NCBI GenBank assembly: GCA_964643295.1
Contig: CAZXSN010000009.1
Coordinates: forward strand, 1 to 64,000
Direction: 5' to 3'
DNA: 64,000 bases
From: Merdiplasma sp964643295
GTDB taxonomy: Bacteria; Bacillota; Clostridia; Lachnospirales; Lachnospiraceae
The notes under the pieces were generated by a model, which did no database searches, was not told where the DNA came from, and saw nothing but the letters and a program-made list of their open reading frames with translations. The stretch's first letter is position 1, and each line of letters starts with the position of its first letter. The translations under genes were made by a program, and so were the position numbers. This document shows, piece by piece, positions 26,460 to 34,490 of the stretch.

Positions 26460-27730
26460 GACACAACACCTGCCTTATCCAAAGTCTCGCCGCTTGGAAG
26501 CTCCCCGTTCGCATAATCCTCCCAAACAGTCTTTCCGGTCACCGCCGTATTCTTGCCAATGCGCACACCCGCCGGAATCAAAGTATCCTCCCCGACCACG
26601 GTCAGACCGAAGGAATAGACCTGGGGTTTTTGCCGGTTGGGGATATCTTCTCCCTGTCCTAACAGAGCATGTGCGCCGATCACGGAATTCTCCGCCACGA
26701 TCGCCCGGTCAAGCACAGCGCCTTCTTCGATCGATACTCCCTGCATGATGATCGAATCCCGCACAACGGCGCCTTTTTGAATTGTCACGCCGGAACCCAC
26801 AACCGAATTGGACACCTCGCCGTACACCTCGGTGCCGTCCCCGATCAGGCTGCGGAATACCTTGGCCTCTGAAGAAATATACTGCGGCGGAATAATATCG
26901 TTCTTTGTGTAAATCTTCCAGAATTCCTCGTAAAGATTGAACTCCGGGATGATGTCGATCAGCTCCATGTTGGCCTCCCAGTAAGAGCCAAGCGTCCCGA
27001 CATCCTTCCAGTATCCGTTAAACTCATAAGCCACCAGCGTCTCTCCCCTGTCAAAACAGTAGGGAATGACGTGTTTTCCGAAGTCGCAGCCTTCCTGCTC
27101 CGAAAGCGCCACCAAAGCCTCCTTAAGGGCCTTCCAGGTAAATATGTAGATTCCCATCGATGCGAGGTTGCTCTTCGGATGCTCGGGTTTCTCCTGAAAT
27201 TCCGTAATCTTCCCGCTCTCATCCGTTACCACAATGCCAAAGCGGCTGGCCTCCTCGGCCGGTACCGGCATCACTGCGATACTCACATCCGCGTGATGAG
27301 ATTTGTGGTATTCGAGCATCACCTCATAGTCCATCTTATAAATGTGGTCGCCGGACAAAATGAGCACATACTCCGGATTATAATTTTCCATGAACGCCAG
27401 GTTCTGATAAATGGCGTTCGCCGTGCCGGTATACCATTCCGTCTTACCCACCTTCTCGTAAGGCGGCAGCACCGTGACGCCGCCGACATTCCGGTCCAGA
27501 TCCCATGGAATGCCGATTCCGATATGAGTATTCAGCCGCAGGGGCTGATATTGCGTAAGCACGCCGACGGTGTCTATGCCGGAGTTGATACAGTTACTCA
27601 GCGGAAAATCGATAATCCGGTATTTTCCGCCGAACGCTACTGCAGGCTTGGCTACTTTCGATGTCAATACACCCAGTCGGCTTCCCTGTCCGCCAGCGAG
27701 CAGCATCGCGATCATTTCTTTTCTGATCAT
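26456..27730 (-). CDS. glgC: Glucose-1-phosphate adenylyltransferase (GlgC)
   Basis: A 424-residue catalytic ADP-glucose pyrophosphorylase. AMLLAGGQGSRLGVLTSKVAKPAV near residue 8-30 is the intact nucleotide-binding and catalytic signature; YRIIDFPLSNCINSGID, SGDHIYKMDY near 130 and GYWKDVGTLGSYWEAN near 258 follow, then a beta-helix domain. It makes ADP-glucose for glycogen. The ATG at 27730 follows AGAGGTGAT. No glgA or glgB is within the window. Confidence 0.95.
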   Translation of the reverse strand: MIRKEMIAMLLAGGQGSRLGVLTSKVAKPAVAFGGKYRIIDFPLSNCINSGIDTVGVLTQYQPLRLNTHIGIGIPWDLDRNVGGVTVLPPYEKVGKTEWYTGTANAIYQNLAFMENYNPEYVLILSGDHIYKMDYEVMLEYHKSHHADVSIAVMPVPAEEASRFGIVVTDESGKITEFQEKPEHPKSNLASMGIYIFTWKALKEALVALSEQEGCDFGKHVIPYCFDRGETLVAYEFNGYWKDVGTLGSYWEANMELIDIIPEFNLYEEFWKIYTKNDIIPPQYISSEAKVFRSLIGDGTEVYGEVSNSVVGSGVTIQKGAVVRDSIIMQGVSIEEGAVLDRAIVAENSVIGAHALLGQGEDIPNRQKPQVYSFGLTVVGEDTLIPAGVRIGKNTAVTGKTVWEDYANGELPSGETLDKAGVVS

Positions 27731-27764
27731 CACTCGATCACCTCTTGTCTCCTGTTTATAAGCC

Positions 27765-27793
27765 ATTATAGCACACGTTTCGAGTTTTGTGAA
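27765..27793 (-). promoter_or_regulatory. Promoter of the glgC-glgD operon
   Basis: On the minus strand TTCACA, a 17-bp spacer and a perfect TATAAT lie about 35 bp before the glgC start codon. Confidence 0.7.
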
Positions 27794-28037
27794 CATTTTT
27801 TACAATATTTATCAAAATTTCAGCGTTTTTTGTTGCACAACTGTGATTTTGGCACCCCGCCCATCCCGGTCCGCTGACTGTTTTTGTAGATTATTGTTTT
27901 TGCCCCGGGATCTGTTTTGTCTATTTTATCCAATTTCCCCCTCTGCCCTTTTCTTTTCTCTACAGCTAGAGTATACTAAAGGGACGAAGTTTATACGGAT
28001 GCCGCCCGCGGCATCCTGTCAGAAGGAGATTTACAAG

Positions 28038-29417
28038 ATGTATCAGATCAGCTTTGACCACCCCGTCTTTGTGCACTTCATCGGGATCGGCGGCATCAGT
28101 ATGAGCGGACTCGCCGCCGTCCTCCTCAAAGAAGGGTTTACCGTATCCGGCTCCGACGCCAAAAAATCCGCTCTGACCACCTGGCTGGAAGAACAGGGAG
28201 CGCAGATCACCTACGGACAGAAAGCGGACAACATCCGTCCCGAACAGGACGTGATCGTCTACACGGCGGCGATCCACCCGGACAACCCGGAATATGCCCA
28301 GGCCGTGCGGATGCGCAAGCCGATGCTTACAAGGGCGCAGCTTTTAGGCCAGATCATGGGCAACTATGAGATGCCCATCGCCGTGGCCGGCACCCACGGG
28401 AAGACCACCACCACTTCGATGCTCTCCAGCATCCTGCTTTCCGCCGGGATGGATCCTACCATCTCCGTGGGCGGCATCCTCAAGGCAATCGGCGGAAACT
28501 TCCGCCTGGGTTCCTCAAAATACTTTATCACCGAGGCCTGTGAATATACCAACAGCTATTTAAGTCTGCACCCGAAGATCAGCCTGATCTTAAACGTCGA
28601 TGCCGACCACCTGGATTTCTTTAAGGACATCGAACAGATCCGCGCTTCCTTCCGGGATTTCGCAGCGCTTCTGCCCGCGGACGGCACTCTCATCATCAAC
28701 GGAAGCATTCCGCGCTTACACGAGATCACGGACGGCTTAGGCTGTCAGGTCCTCACCTACGGGACAAAGGAGAGCGACTATTATCCGGAGGAAATCGAGT
28801 ACAGCCGGTTTGGCTGCGGCAGCTTCACGCTGATGAAAAGGAGGGAAGGCGCCCTGGGGCGCTTCACGCTCAACGTACCCGGGGAACATAACATCCAGAA
28901 TGCCACCGCTTCTTTAGCGGCTGCAGACATTCTGCATGTTCCGCTTGAAGATGCCCGTAAAGCGCTTGCCGCCTTCAGCGGAGCCGACCGGCGCTTTGAA
29001 CGCAAGGGCATTTTCAACGGCGTGATCGTGATCGACGATTACGCTCACCATCCCACAGAGATCACCGCCACGCTGAAAGCTGCGCGTACCTTCCCGCACA
29101 AAACGCTCTGGTGCGTGTTTCAGCCCCACACCTATACGCGGACCAATGCGCTGATGGACGATTTCGCCCGCGCACTGTGCCTGGCCGATAAGGTGCTCCT
29201 GGCTGATATCTACGCGGCACGGGAACTGAACACGCTGGGAGTAAGCTCCCAGACACTGGCGGAAAAGATCAACGCCTTGGGAGGGGACGCTCTCTACCTG
29301 CCGACCTTCAGGGATATCGAGGAATACGCCGCCGCGCACTGCGCACCGGGGGATCTGTTGATAACTATGGGGGCCGGAGATATTGTAAATGTGGGAGAAA
29401 GGCTTCTGGAACGCTAG
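28038..29417 (+). CDS. murC: UDP-N-acetylmuramate-L-alanine ligase (MurC)
   Basis: A 459-residue cytosolic ligase adding L-alanine to UDP-MurNAc in murein synthesis. Seen: FIGIGGISMSGLA near 15, the ATP-binding P-loop VAGTHGKTTTTSM near 114, LNVDADHLDFF near 187, NVPGEHNIQNA near 280 and DDYAHHPTEI near 335. The ATG at 28038 has AGAAGGAGAT upstream. Divergent from glgC. DnaA-box-like sites begin directly after its stop codon. Confidence 0.96.
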   Translation: MYQISFDHPVFVHFIGIGGISMSGLAAVLLKEGFTVSGSDAKKSALTTWLEEQGAQITYGQKADNIRPEQDVIVYTAAIHPDNPEYAQAVRMRKPMLTRAQLLGQIMGNYEMPIAVAGTHGKTTTTSMLSSILLSAGMDPTISVGGILKAIGGNFRLGSSKYFITEACEYTNSYLSLHPKISLILNVDADHLDFFKDIEQIRASFRDFAALLPADGTLIINGSIPRLHEITDGLGCQVLTYGTKESDYYPEEIEYSRFGCGSFTLMKRREGALGRFTLNVPGEHNIQNATASLAAADILHVPLEDARKALAAFSGADRRFERKGIFNGVIVIDDYAHHPTEITATLKAARTFPHKTLWCVFQPHTYTRTNALMDDFARALCLADKVLLADIYAARELNTLGVSSQTLAEKINALGGDALYLPTFRDIEEYAAAHCAPGDLLITMGAGDIVNVGERLLER

Positions 29418-29495
29418 TTATCCACTCTTTCCACAGCCCTGTGTGCCGTTCCCGCCGGTCCGGTCTGTGGATTCTTTGTGGAAAAGTTGTTCACA
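29418..29495. promoter_or_regulatory. Cluster of DnaA-box-like 9-mers upstream of dnaD-dnaI
   Basis: Compared with TTATNCACA: TTATCCACT at 29418 (one mismatch), CTTTCCACA at 29427 (two), minus-strand GAATCCACA at 29466-29474 (two), minus-strand TTTTCCACA at 29477-29485 (one) and TTGTTCACA at 29487 (one). Five near-matches in 78 bp just before a promoter that drives helicase-loading genes. DnaA binding is an inference. Confidence 0.5.
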
Positions 29496-29513
29496 GTCCG
29501 GGAGATTCTCCTG

Positions 29514-29542
29514 TTCAATTTTCGCGCCGTCTGTGTTATACT
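29514..29542 (+). promoter_or_regulatory. Promoter of the dnaD-dnaI pair
   Basis: TTCAAT, a 17-bp spacer and TATACT, immediately after the DnaA-box-like cluster. The leader that follows contains a GGACGCCTGCAGGCGTCC palindrome near 29574-29592. Confidence 0.5.
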
Positions 29543-29701
29543 TCTTCCTGTCAGGACTTAACGGTCCCTGTCCGGACGCCTGCAGGCGTCCGTAAAGGCA
29601 TGTTTCCGCTTGGTTTTTAAGGCAAAACGCAGATACCTTTGCAGACAGGAACCACCGCCTGGCATCCTCAGGGCAAGAGAAGGATTGCAGGGAGGCGCAC
29701 A

Positions 29702-30787
29702 ATGAAACTACATCTGCCGTCACGCAGCAACGTGACACTGATTGAAAATACGTTCATCGACCAATATATGCCCAACGCGAACGGGGATTATGTCAAACTC
29801 TACCTGTACCTGCTGCGCTGTGCGGGCGCTGGCACGGATCTTTCCATCTCCTCGATCGCCGATGTGTTCGAACTTACAGAGAAAGATGTGCGCCGGGCGC
29901 TGTCTTACTGGGAAAAGCGGAACCTGCTCAGTCTCTCCTATGGGGAGGACGGCTCGATCAGCGAGATCCGCTTCCTTGACGGATCAGTGCGGGAGGGCAA
30001 AGTCAGCTCCAAAACGCTCCCGTTTAAAGCCAGAGGAAACTCCTGCGTCTCCGCAGAAAAAGAACCCCTCCCGCCGCAGGATGAGGATGAAGAACAGCTG
30101 CGGCAGGTGTTTTTTGTCGCCGAGCAGTATTACGCCAGACCTCTGTCTACCAAAGAACAGGAGGATCTGCAGTACTACTATTATGATCTGCATTTCAGCC
30201 CCGATCTGATTGAATTTCTGCTGGAATACTGCATTTCCGTAAAGAGTGAAAACAAGATCTCCGCAAACATCGCCAGCTACGTGGACAAAGTGGCGATGGA
30301 CTGGGCCCGCTCCGGGATCTCCACGGTCGACGAGGCCAGGGAGCACGTCAAGCTTTTCCGGGAAGAATACCGGGAAATCTTACGCTGCTTCGGAATCTAC
30401 GACCGCGACCCGGCTCCGGTGGAGATTAAGCAAATGGACAAATGGCTGGAGGAATATGGTTTCTCCCTCGCCGTCATACGGGAAGCCTGCAACCGTACCA
30501 TCTTAAAGATCCATAAGCCCAGCCTGGATTACGCGGAGAAGATTTTACGCTCCTGGTATGAGGCCGGTGCCCGCGATCTTGAGGACATCAAGGTGCTGGA
30601 TGAAGACTATACGGAACAGAAGAAGGAGCAGAAAGCGGAAATCGAGAAGGAGCGGCAGCAGAGTGCGGCCCGCAGGGCTTCCCGCACCGTTGTCCCCAAC
30701 CGCTTCAACAGCTTCCCCCAGAGGGATTACGACTGGAACGAACTGGAACAGCAGCTTTTGTACACCGAGCAGAAGAAAGAAGGATAG
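29702..30787 (+). CDS. DnaD-domain primosome protein
   Basis: A 361-residue DnaD/DnaB-like protein. The N-terminal winged helix spans about residues 15-85 (NTFIDQYMPNANGDYVKLYLYLLR, SSIADVFELTEKDVRRALSYWE). Two DnaD C-terminal helical domains follow at about 130-225 and 230-305, the second with the characteristic YAEKILRSWYEAG pattern. Such proteins recruit helicase loader to origins or restart sites. GGGAGG precedes the ATG. The DnaI-like ATPase follows after 3 bp, giving a helicase-loading pair. Confidence 0.9.
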   Translation: MKLHLPSRSNVTLIENTFIDQYMPNANGDYVKLYLYLLRCAGAGTDLSISSIADVFELTEKDVRRALSYWEKRNLLSLSYGEDGSISEIRFLDGSVREGKVSSKTLPFKARGNSCVSAEKEPLPPQDEDEEQLRQVFFVAEQYYARPLSTKEQEDLQYYYYDLHFSPDLIEFLLEYCISVKSENKISANIASYVDKVAMDWARSGISTVDEAREHVKLFREEYREILRCFGIYDRDPAPVEIKQMDKWLEEYGFSLAVIREACNRTILKIHKPSLDYAEKILRSWYEAGARDLEDIKVLDEDYTEQKKEQKAEIEKERQQSAARRASRTVVPNRFNSFPQRDYDWNELEQQLLYTEQKKEG

Positions 30788-30790
30788 GTT

Positions 30791-31783
30791 TTGGGGCTGA
30801 ACAACTCACAGTACGATGCCATTATGCGCCGGTACAGCGACCGGCAGTCCGCCGTCCAGCGTACTCTTGACAGACACCGGCAGGATGCCTATGAGAAGAT
30901 CCCGGAGCTGGCAAAAATAGACCGGGACGTTTCCGCCATGAGTGTTGGCGCCGCGAAAAACCTTCTCGATGACAGGCCTGTCGACATGGACAGACTGAAA
31001 ATACGGCTGCAAAAATACGCCGACCGGCGGCTTGAGCTGTTAACGCAAAACGGCTACCCCGCCAATTACCTGGAACCGGAGTACGTCTGTCCGGACTGTC
31101 AGGATACCGGCTACATCGACGGAAAAAAATGCCGCTGCTTCCGCAGGGAAGTGGTTGATTTATTCTATACGCAGTCCGGCCTGCGGGAAATCCTGGAGGT
31201 TGAGAATTTCGAACACTTCTCCTACGACCATTACCCAAAGAATCTGGTTAATTCCGCGACGGGCCTTAGCGCCCGCGAGATGATGGAAAACACGGTGGCC
31301 GCCTGCAAACGGTTTGTCGAGCAGTTTGACACAGACTACTCGAACCTGTTCTTCTACGGAAAAACCGGTCTGGGGAAAACCTTCCTCTCGCACTGCGTCG
31401 CCAAGGAACTGATTGAGCGGGAGCATTCGGTCATCTACTATTCGGCTTCCAGTCTGTTTGAGAAGCTCGCGCGAAATACCTTCGACCACGGGGAGCAGGA
31501 TGTAACCCTCGTTGACTATCTCTTCGACTGCGACCTGCTCGTCATCGATGATCTGGGCGCGGAACTGACGAACGCGTTCATCTCCTCCTCGCTGTTTCAG
31601 ATCTTAAACGACCGGATTCAGAACAAAAGAAGCATGATCATCTCCACGAACCTTACTCTCTCCGATTTCGCGGAGCGCTACACGGAGCGGATTTTCTCCC
31701 GCATCGTAAACAGTTTTCAGCTCTTTCAGCTGTACGGGAACGATATCCGCCTGGTGGGACGGCTTCGCCGTTCCAAATCTTAA
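30791..31783 (+). CDS. DnaI/DnaC-like helicase-loader ATPase
   Basis: A 330-residue AAA+ protein. An N-terminal helical domain contains a zinc-binding CPDCQDTGYIDGKKCRC cluster near residue 98; the ATPase domain has Walker A GKTGLGKTFLSH near 193 and Walker B LLVIDDLGAELTN near 252, with sensor II-like RIFSRIVNSF near 300. It would load the replicative helicase with the DnaD-type partner encoded 3 bp upstream. The start is TTG, with AGAAGGATAGG just before it. Confidence 0.9.
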   Translation: MGLNNSQYDAIMRRYSDRQSAVQRTLDRHRQDAYEKIPELAKIDRDVSAMSVGAAKNLLDDRPVDMDRLKIRLQKYADRRLELLTQNGYPANYLEPEYVCPDCQDTGYIDGKKCRCFRREVVDLFYTQSGLREILEVENFEHFSYDHYPKNLVNSATGLSAREMMENTVAACKRFVEQFDTDYSNLFFYGKTGLGKTFLSHCVAKELIEREHSVIYYSASSLFEKLARNTFDHGEQDVTLVDYLFDCDLLVIDDLGAELTNAFISSSLFQILNDRIQNKRSMIISTNLTLSDFAERYTERIFSRIVNSFQLFQLYGNDIRLVGRLRRSKS

Positions 31784-31879
31784 AGTTTGACCGGATGAAA
31801 GTTCCGGCGATAAAAATTAGGGCAGCCATCATTTTTCGCTGCAGCTAACCTTTAAGCTCAAACAAGGAGGAATGCTGAA

Positions 31880-33067
31880 ATGTCCGGCATGCAGTCTGCA
31901 CAAGACAGCAACCTGAATACAATCCCCGTGGGAAACTTAGGGATCATCGCCCTGGACAGCTGCAAAGCCCTGGGGGACAAGATCAACAGCTACATCGTGA
32001 AGTGGCGCAGGGAGCGCGAACATGAACAGCTCGGGCACCCGCAGCTTCGGGAATATGCGAGAGAAAACTACCTGATCAATACCTCCACACCGCGTTTCGG
32101 CAGCGGCGAAGGCAAGGGCGTGATCTTTGATTCGGTCCGCGGGGACGATCTGTATATCCTGGTGGATGTCTGCAACTACAGCATCACCTACAAGATGCGC
32201 GGAATTGTAAACCACATGTCCCCGGACGATCACTTCCTCGATCTCAAGCGCGTGATCTCCTCCATCGGCGGGAAAGCCCGCCGCATCACGGTCATTATGC
32301 CCTACCTGTATGAGAGCCGCCAGCATAAGCGCTCCGGTCGGGAATCCTTAGACTGTGCAATGATGCTGCAGGAACTCGTCCATATGGGCGTGGACAACAT
32401 CATCACCTTTGACGCGCATGACGCCAGAGTACAGAACGCGATTCCCCTGCACGGGTTTGAAACCATTCAGCCCGTCTACCAGTTCATCAAGGGACTGTTT
32501 CGCGCCGCCCCCGATTTTCCGATCACCGCTGACAAACTGCTGATTGTAAGCCCGGATGAGGCCGGAGCGGAAAGATCGGTCTACATGGCCAACGCCCTGG
32601 GCGTGGACATGGGCATGTTTTACAAGCGGCGGGATTACACCCGCACCGTCAACGGTTTCAACCCGGTGGTCGCCCATGAATTCCTGGGCTCCAATCTGGA
32701 CGGGAAAGACGTGGTGATCCTCGATGACATGATCTCTTCAGGAGATACGATGCTGGAGGTCGCCTCGGAATTAAAAAAGCGCGGGGCCAGACGGATCTTC
32801 CTTTGCGCCACGTTCGGTCTGTTCACAAACGGGCTTGCTAAGTTTGACGATGCTTATCAGAAGGGACTGTTCTACGCGCTGCTGACCACCAACTTAGTCT
32901 ACCAGCCGCCGGAACTGCTGGAAAAAAGCTACTACACCAGCTGCGATATGAGCAAGTTCCTCTCGCTCATCATCGACACCTTAAACCACGACGGCTCCAT
33001 GAGCAGCCTCTTAAGTCCCATGGACCGCATCAATCATTTCCTTGCAAAACACCGCCGGAAGTCCTGA
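31880..33067 (+). CDS. Ribose-phosphate pyrophosphokinase-like protein (long form)
   Basis: A 395-residue PRPP-synthetase family protein, about 80 residues longer than the usual 315. The PRPP-binding loop VVILDDMISSGDTMLE is intact near residue 280. The ATP-loop region is divergent: TVIMPYLYESRQHKRSGRES stands for the usual PYxxYARQDRK, and FDAHDARVQNAIP for the DLHxxQIQGFF block. The N-terminus adds a basic helical stretch (NSYIVKWRREREHEQL). It may be a second, variant PRPP synthetase; activity is inferred. A CAAGGAGG site precedes the ATG and a terminator overlaps the stop. Confidence 0.85.
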   Translation: MSGMQSAQDSNLNTIPVGNLGIIALDSCKALGDKINSYIVKWRREREHEQLGHPQLREYARENYLINTSTPRFGSGEGKGVIFDSVRGDDLYILVDVCNYSITYKMRGIVNHMSPDDHFLDLKRVISSIGGKARRITVIMPYLYESRQHKRSGRESLDCAMMLQELVHMGVDNIITFDAHDARVQNAIPLHGFETIQPVYQFIKGLFRAAPDFPITADKLLIVSPDEAGAERSVYMANALGVDMGMFYKRRDYTRTVNGFNPVVAHEFLGSNLDGKDVVILDDMISSGDTMLEVASELKKRGARRIFLCATFGLFTNGLAKFDDAYQKGLFYALLTTNLVYQPPELLEKSYYTSCDMSKFLSLIIDTLNHDGSMSSLLSPMDRINHFLAKHRRKS

Positions 33068-33086
33068 AAGGACCTCCGGCCTTTTT
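33055..33086 (+). terminator. Terminator overlapping the PRPP-synthetase stop codon
   Basis: CCGGA.GTCC pairs with GGAC.TCCGG around a TGAAA loop that contains the TGA stop, followed by CCTTTTT. Confidence 0.85.
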
Positions 33087-33117
33087 AAGCGACGGACCGT
33101 CCCTAAAAGATGCCCTC

Positions 33118-34013
33118 CTACCTTTCTGCCCGGATCTGATCCAGCAGCGCCTTTTCCCGTCTCTGACAGGTAAATAAAATCACCTGCCGACCGCTTTCGT
33201 CAAGCCAGCGAAGCGCCGCTTTCAGCCTTTCATCATCGTACATGGCGAACGCTTCATCCAGGATGAGGGGCAGCGGCTCCCCGTATGAGAGCAGTTCTCC
33301 GGCTGCGATGCGAAGAGCAAAGTAAATCTGGTTCATGGTCCCAAAACTCACCTGAGAGAGTGTCAGCAGATGCGCGGGCGTGTTGATTCGCACTTCCATC
33401 TGTTCATCGAGCGTTACCTGCGTGTAGCGTCCGCCGGTCAGCTTAAAGATGATCTGTGAGGCGCGGCTGCTAAACTGCGTCCCGGCTTCCCGGTAGATAT
33501 GGTCAGAAAGCTCCCGGATCCGCTTTGCGGCAAGATCGATTGCCTGCACCTGTGTCTCATAGGAATAAAGCGCTTCCCGTTTCGCATACAGTTCCCGCAG
33601 CTCTTCCCGGATCGTATCCAGGCGTATGCGTTTCGCCTCCCTCTCCCGGTTTGCCTCCTCCTGTTGCCATCTTTGCCGACTCTCCTCCAGTGTCCTTTGC
33701 AGTCCGTCCTCCCCGGGAAAGGTTTCGTCCTCCCGCCTGGGATCGGCCGTTAGTTCCTCTTCTTCTCTCGCGGCGAAGTTTTTAGTATCCTCCTCCCAAA
33801 ACAGCTCTTCCTTTTTCCGCCGCCAGCTCCTCTTAAAAGCCATCAGCACTCCGTTTGCCTTCCCGCTTTGCACAAACGTAACCATCGATAAGCCAAACAG
33901 GCAGAAAAACAGGCCGCCTAAAGAAAGCAGCAGGATCCGCCCCCAGAAGTTTCCGGCAAAGATCCCGCAGAATATGCTTAACAGCCCGCACAGAAACAAA
34001 AGCAGGCTGATCC
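33118..34013 (-). pseudogene. 3' half of a membrane-anchored SbcC/YhaN-type ATPase split by an IS66 element
   Basis: This segment holds the membrane pair (WISLLLFLCGLLSIFCGIFAG and ILLLSLGGLFFCLFGLSMV), a coiled coil (about 100 residues rich in Glu and Arg) and the C-terminal ATPase lobe: the ABC-type signature region LSQVSFGTMNQIYFALRIA, Walker B LPLILDEAFAMYDDERL and ILFTCQRRE. It lacks the Walker A lobe, which lies at 38999-39980. Position 34013 joins in frame to 38999 when the IS and one 8-bp duplication are removed. A short read-through start (TTG at 34032) inside the IS end could yield a fragment; full function is lost. Confidence 0.9.
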
Positions 34014-34021
34014 ACACAAGA
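34014..34021. repeat. Target-site duplication, left copy
   Basis: ACACAAGA directly flanks the left IS end and is repeated at 38999-39006. Eight bp is the size IS66 elements make. Confidence 0.95.
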
Positions 34022-34067
34022 GTAAGCGTCAAATAGAGACCCCTGAACGGGCATTCTCAGATAACAA

Positions 34068-34117
34068 AAGAAGGTCCCAGATCCGATTCCAGGTCGATTT
34101 CTGGGGCCTCTTTTTTG
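34068..34117. terminator. Hairpin near the left IS66 end
   Basis: GGTCCCAGA pairs imperfectly with TTCTGGGGCC, with a T-run on the plus side and a T-rich stretch on the minus side. It could stop transcription leaving tnpC or entering the element. A short palindrome built on ACCGTTTTTAAAAACGGT lies at about 34162-34180. Nothing else is recognised in 34042-34490. Confidence 0.55.
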
Positions 34118-34490
34118 AAAAAACGGGGACTGCTTTTTGGCACGACTCCCAGGCCTGAATTTTACCGTTTTTAAAAACGGTAAACCCAGACCTTGTCATT
34201 CTATGAGCAGGTGCTCACCCCCCAGACATCCTTCTGTACTGCACTTCCGGCTCCGGCATCATCTCATGCCGGCTTTCCGCAGCCGCCTCCCCGGTTTCGG
34301 GGTTCCCGTCTGGAATTCTCCACCTCATTCCTATTCGGGACGTATCCAGTCTGGATCCGGATACTGCGGTCTGCAGATCAGCGCGGGCAGGGATGCTTTC
34401 CTCGCGCTGTGCACAGTATTCAGTTTTCTGTCCGGTGAGTGGGAACACCTCCTTTTTTATGTGCTGGCATCAGGCAGTCTTCACCTTGAT

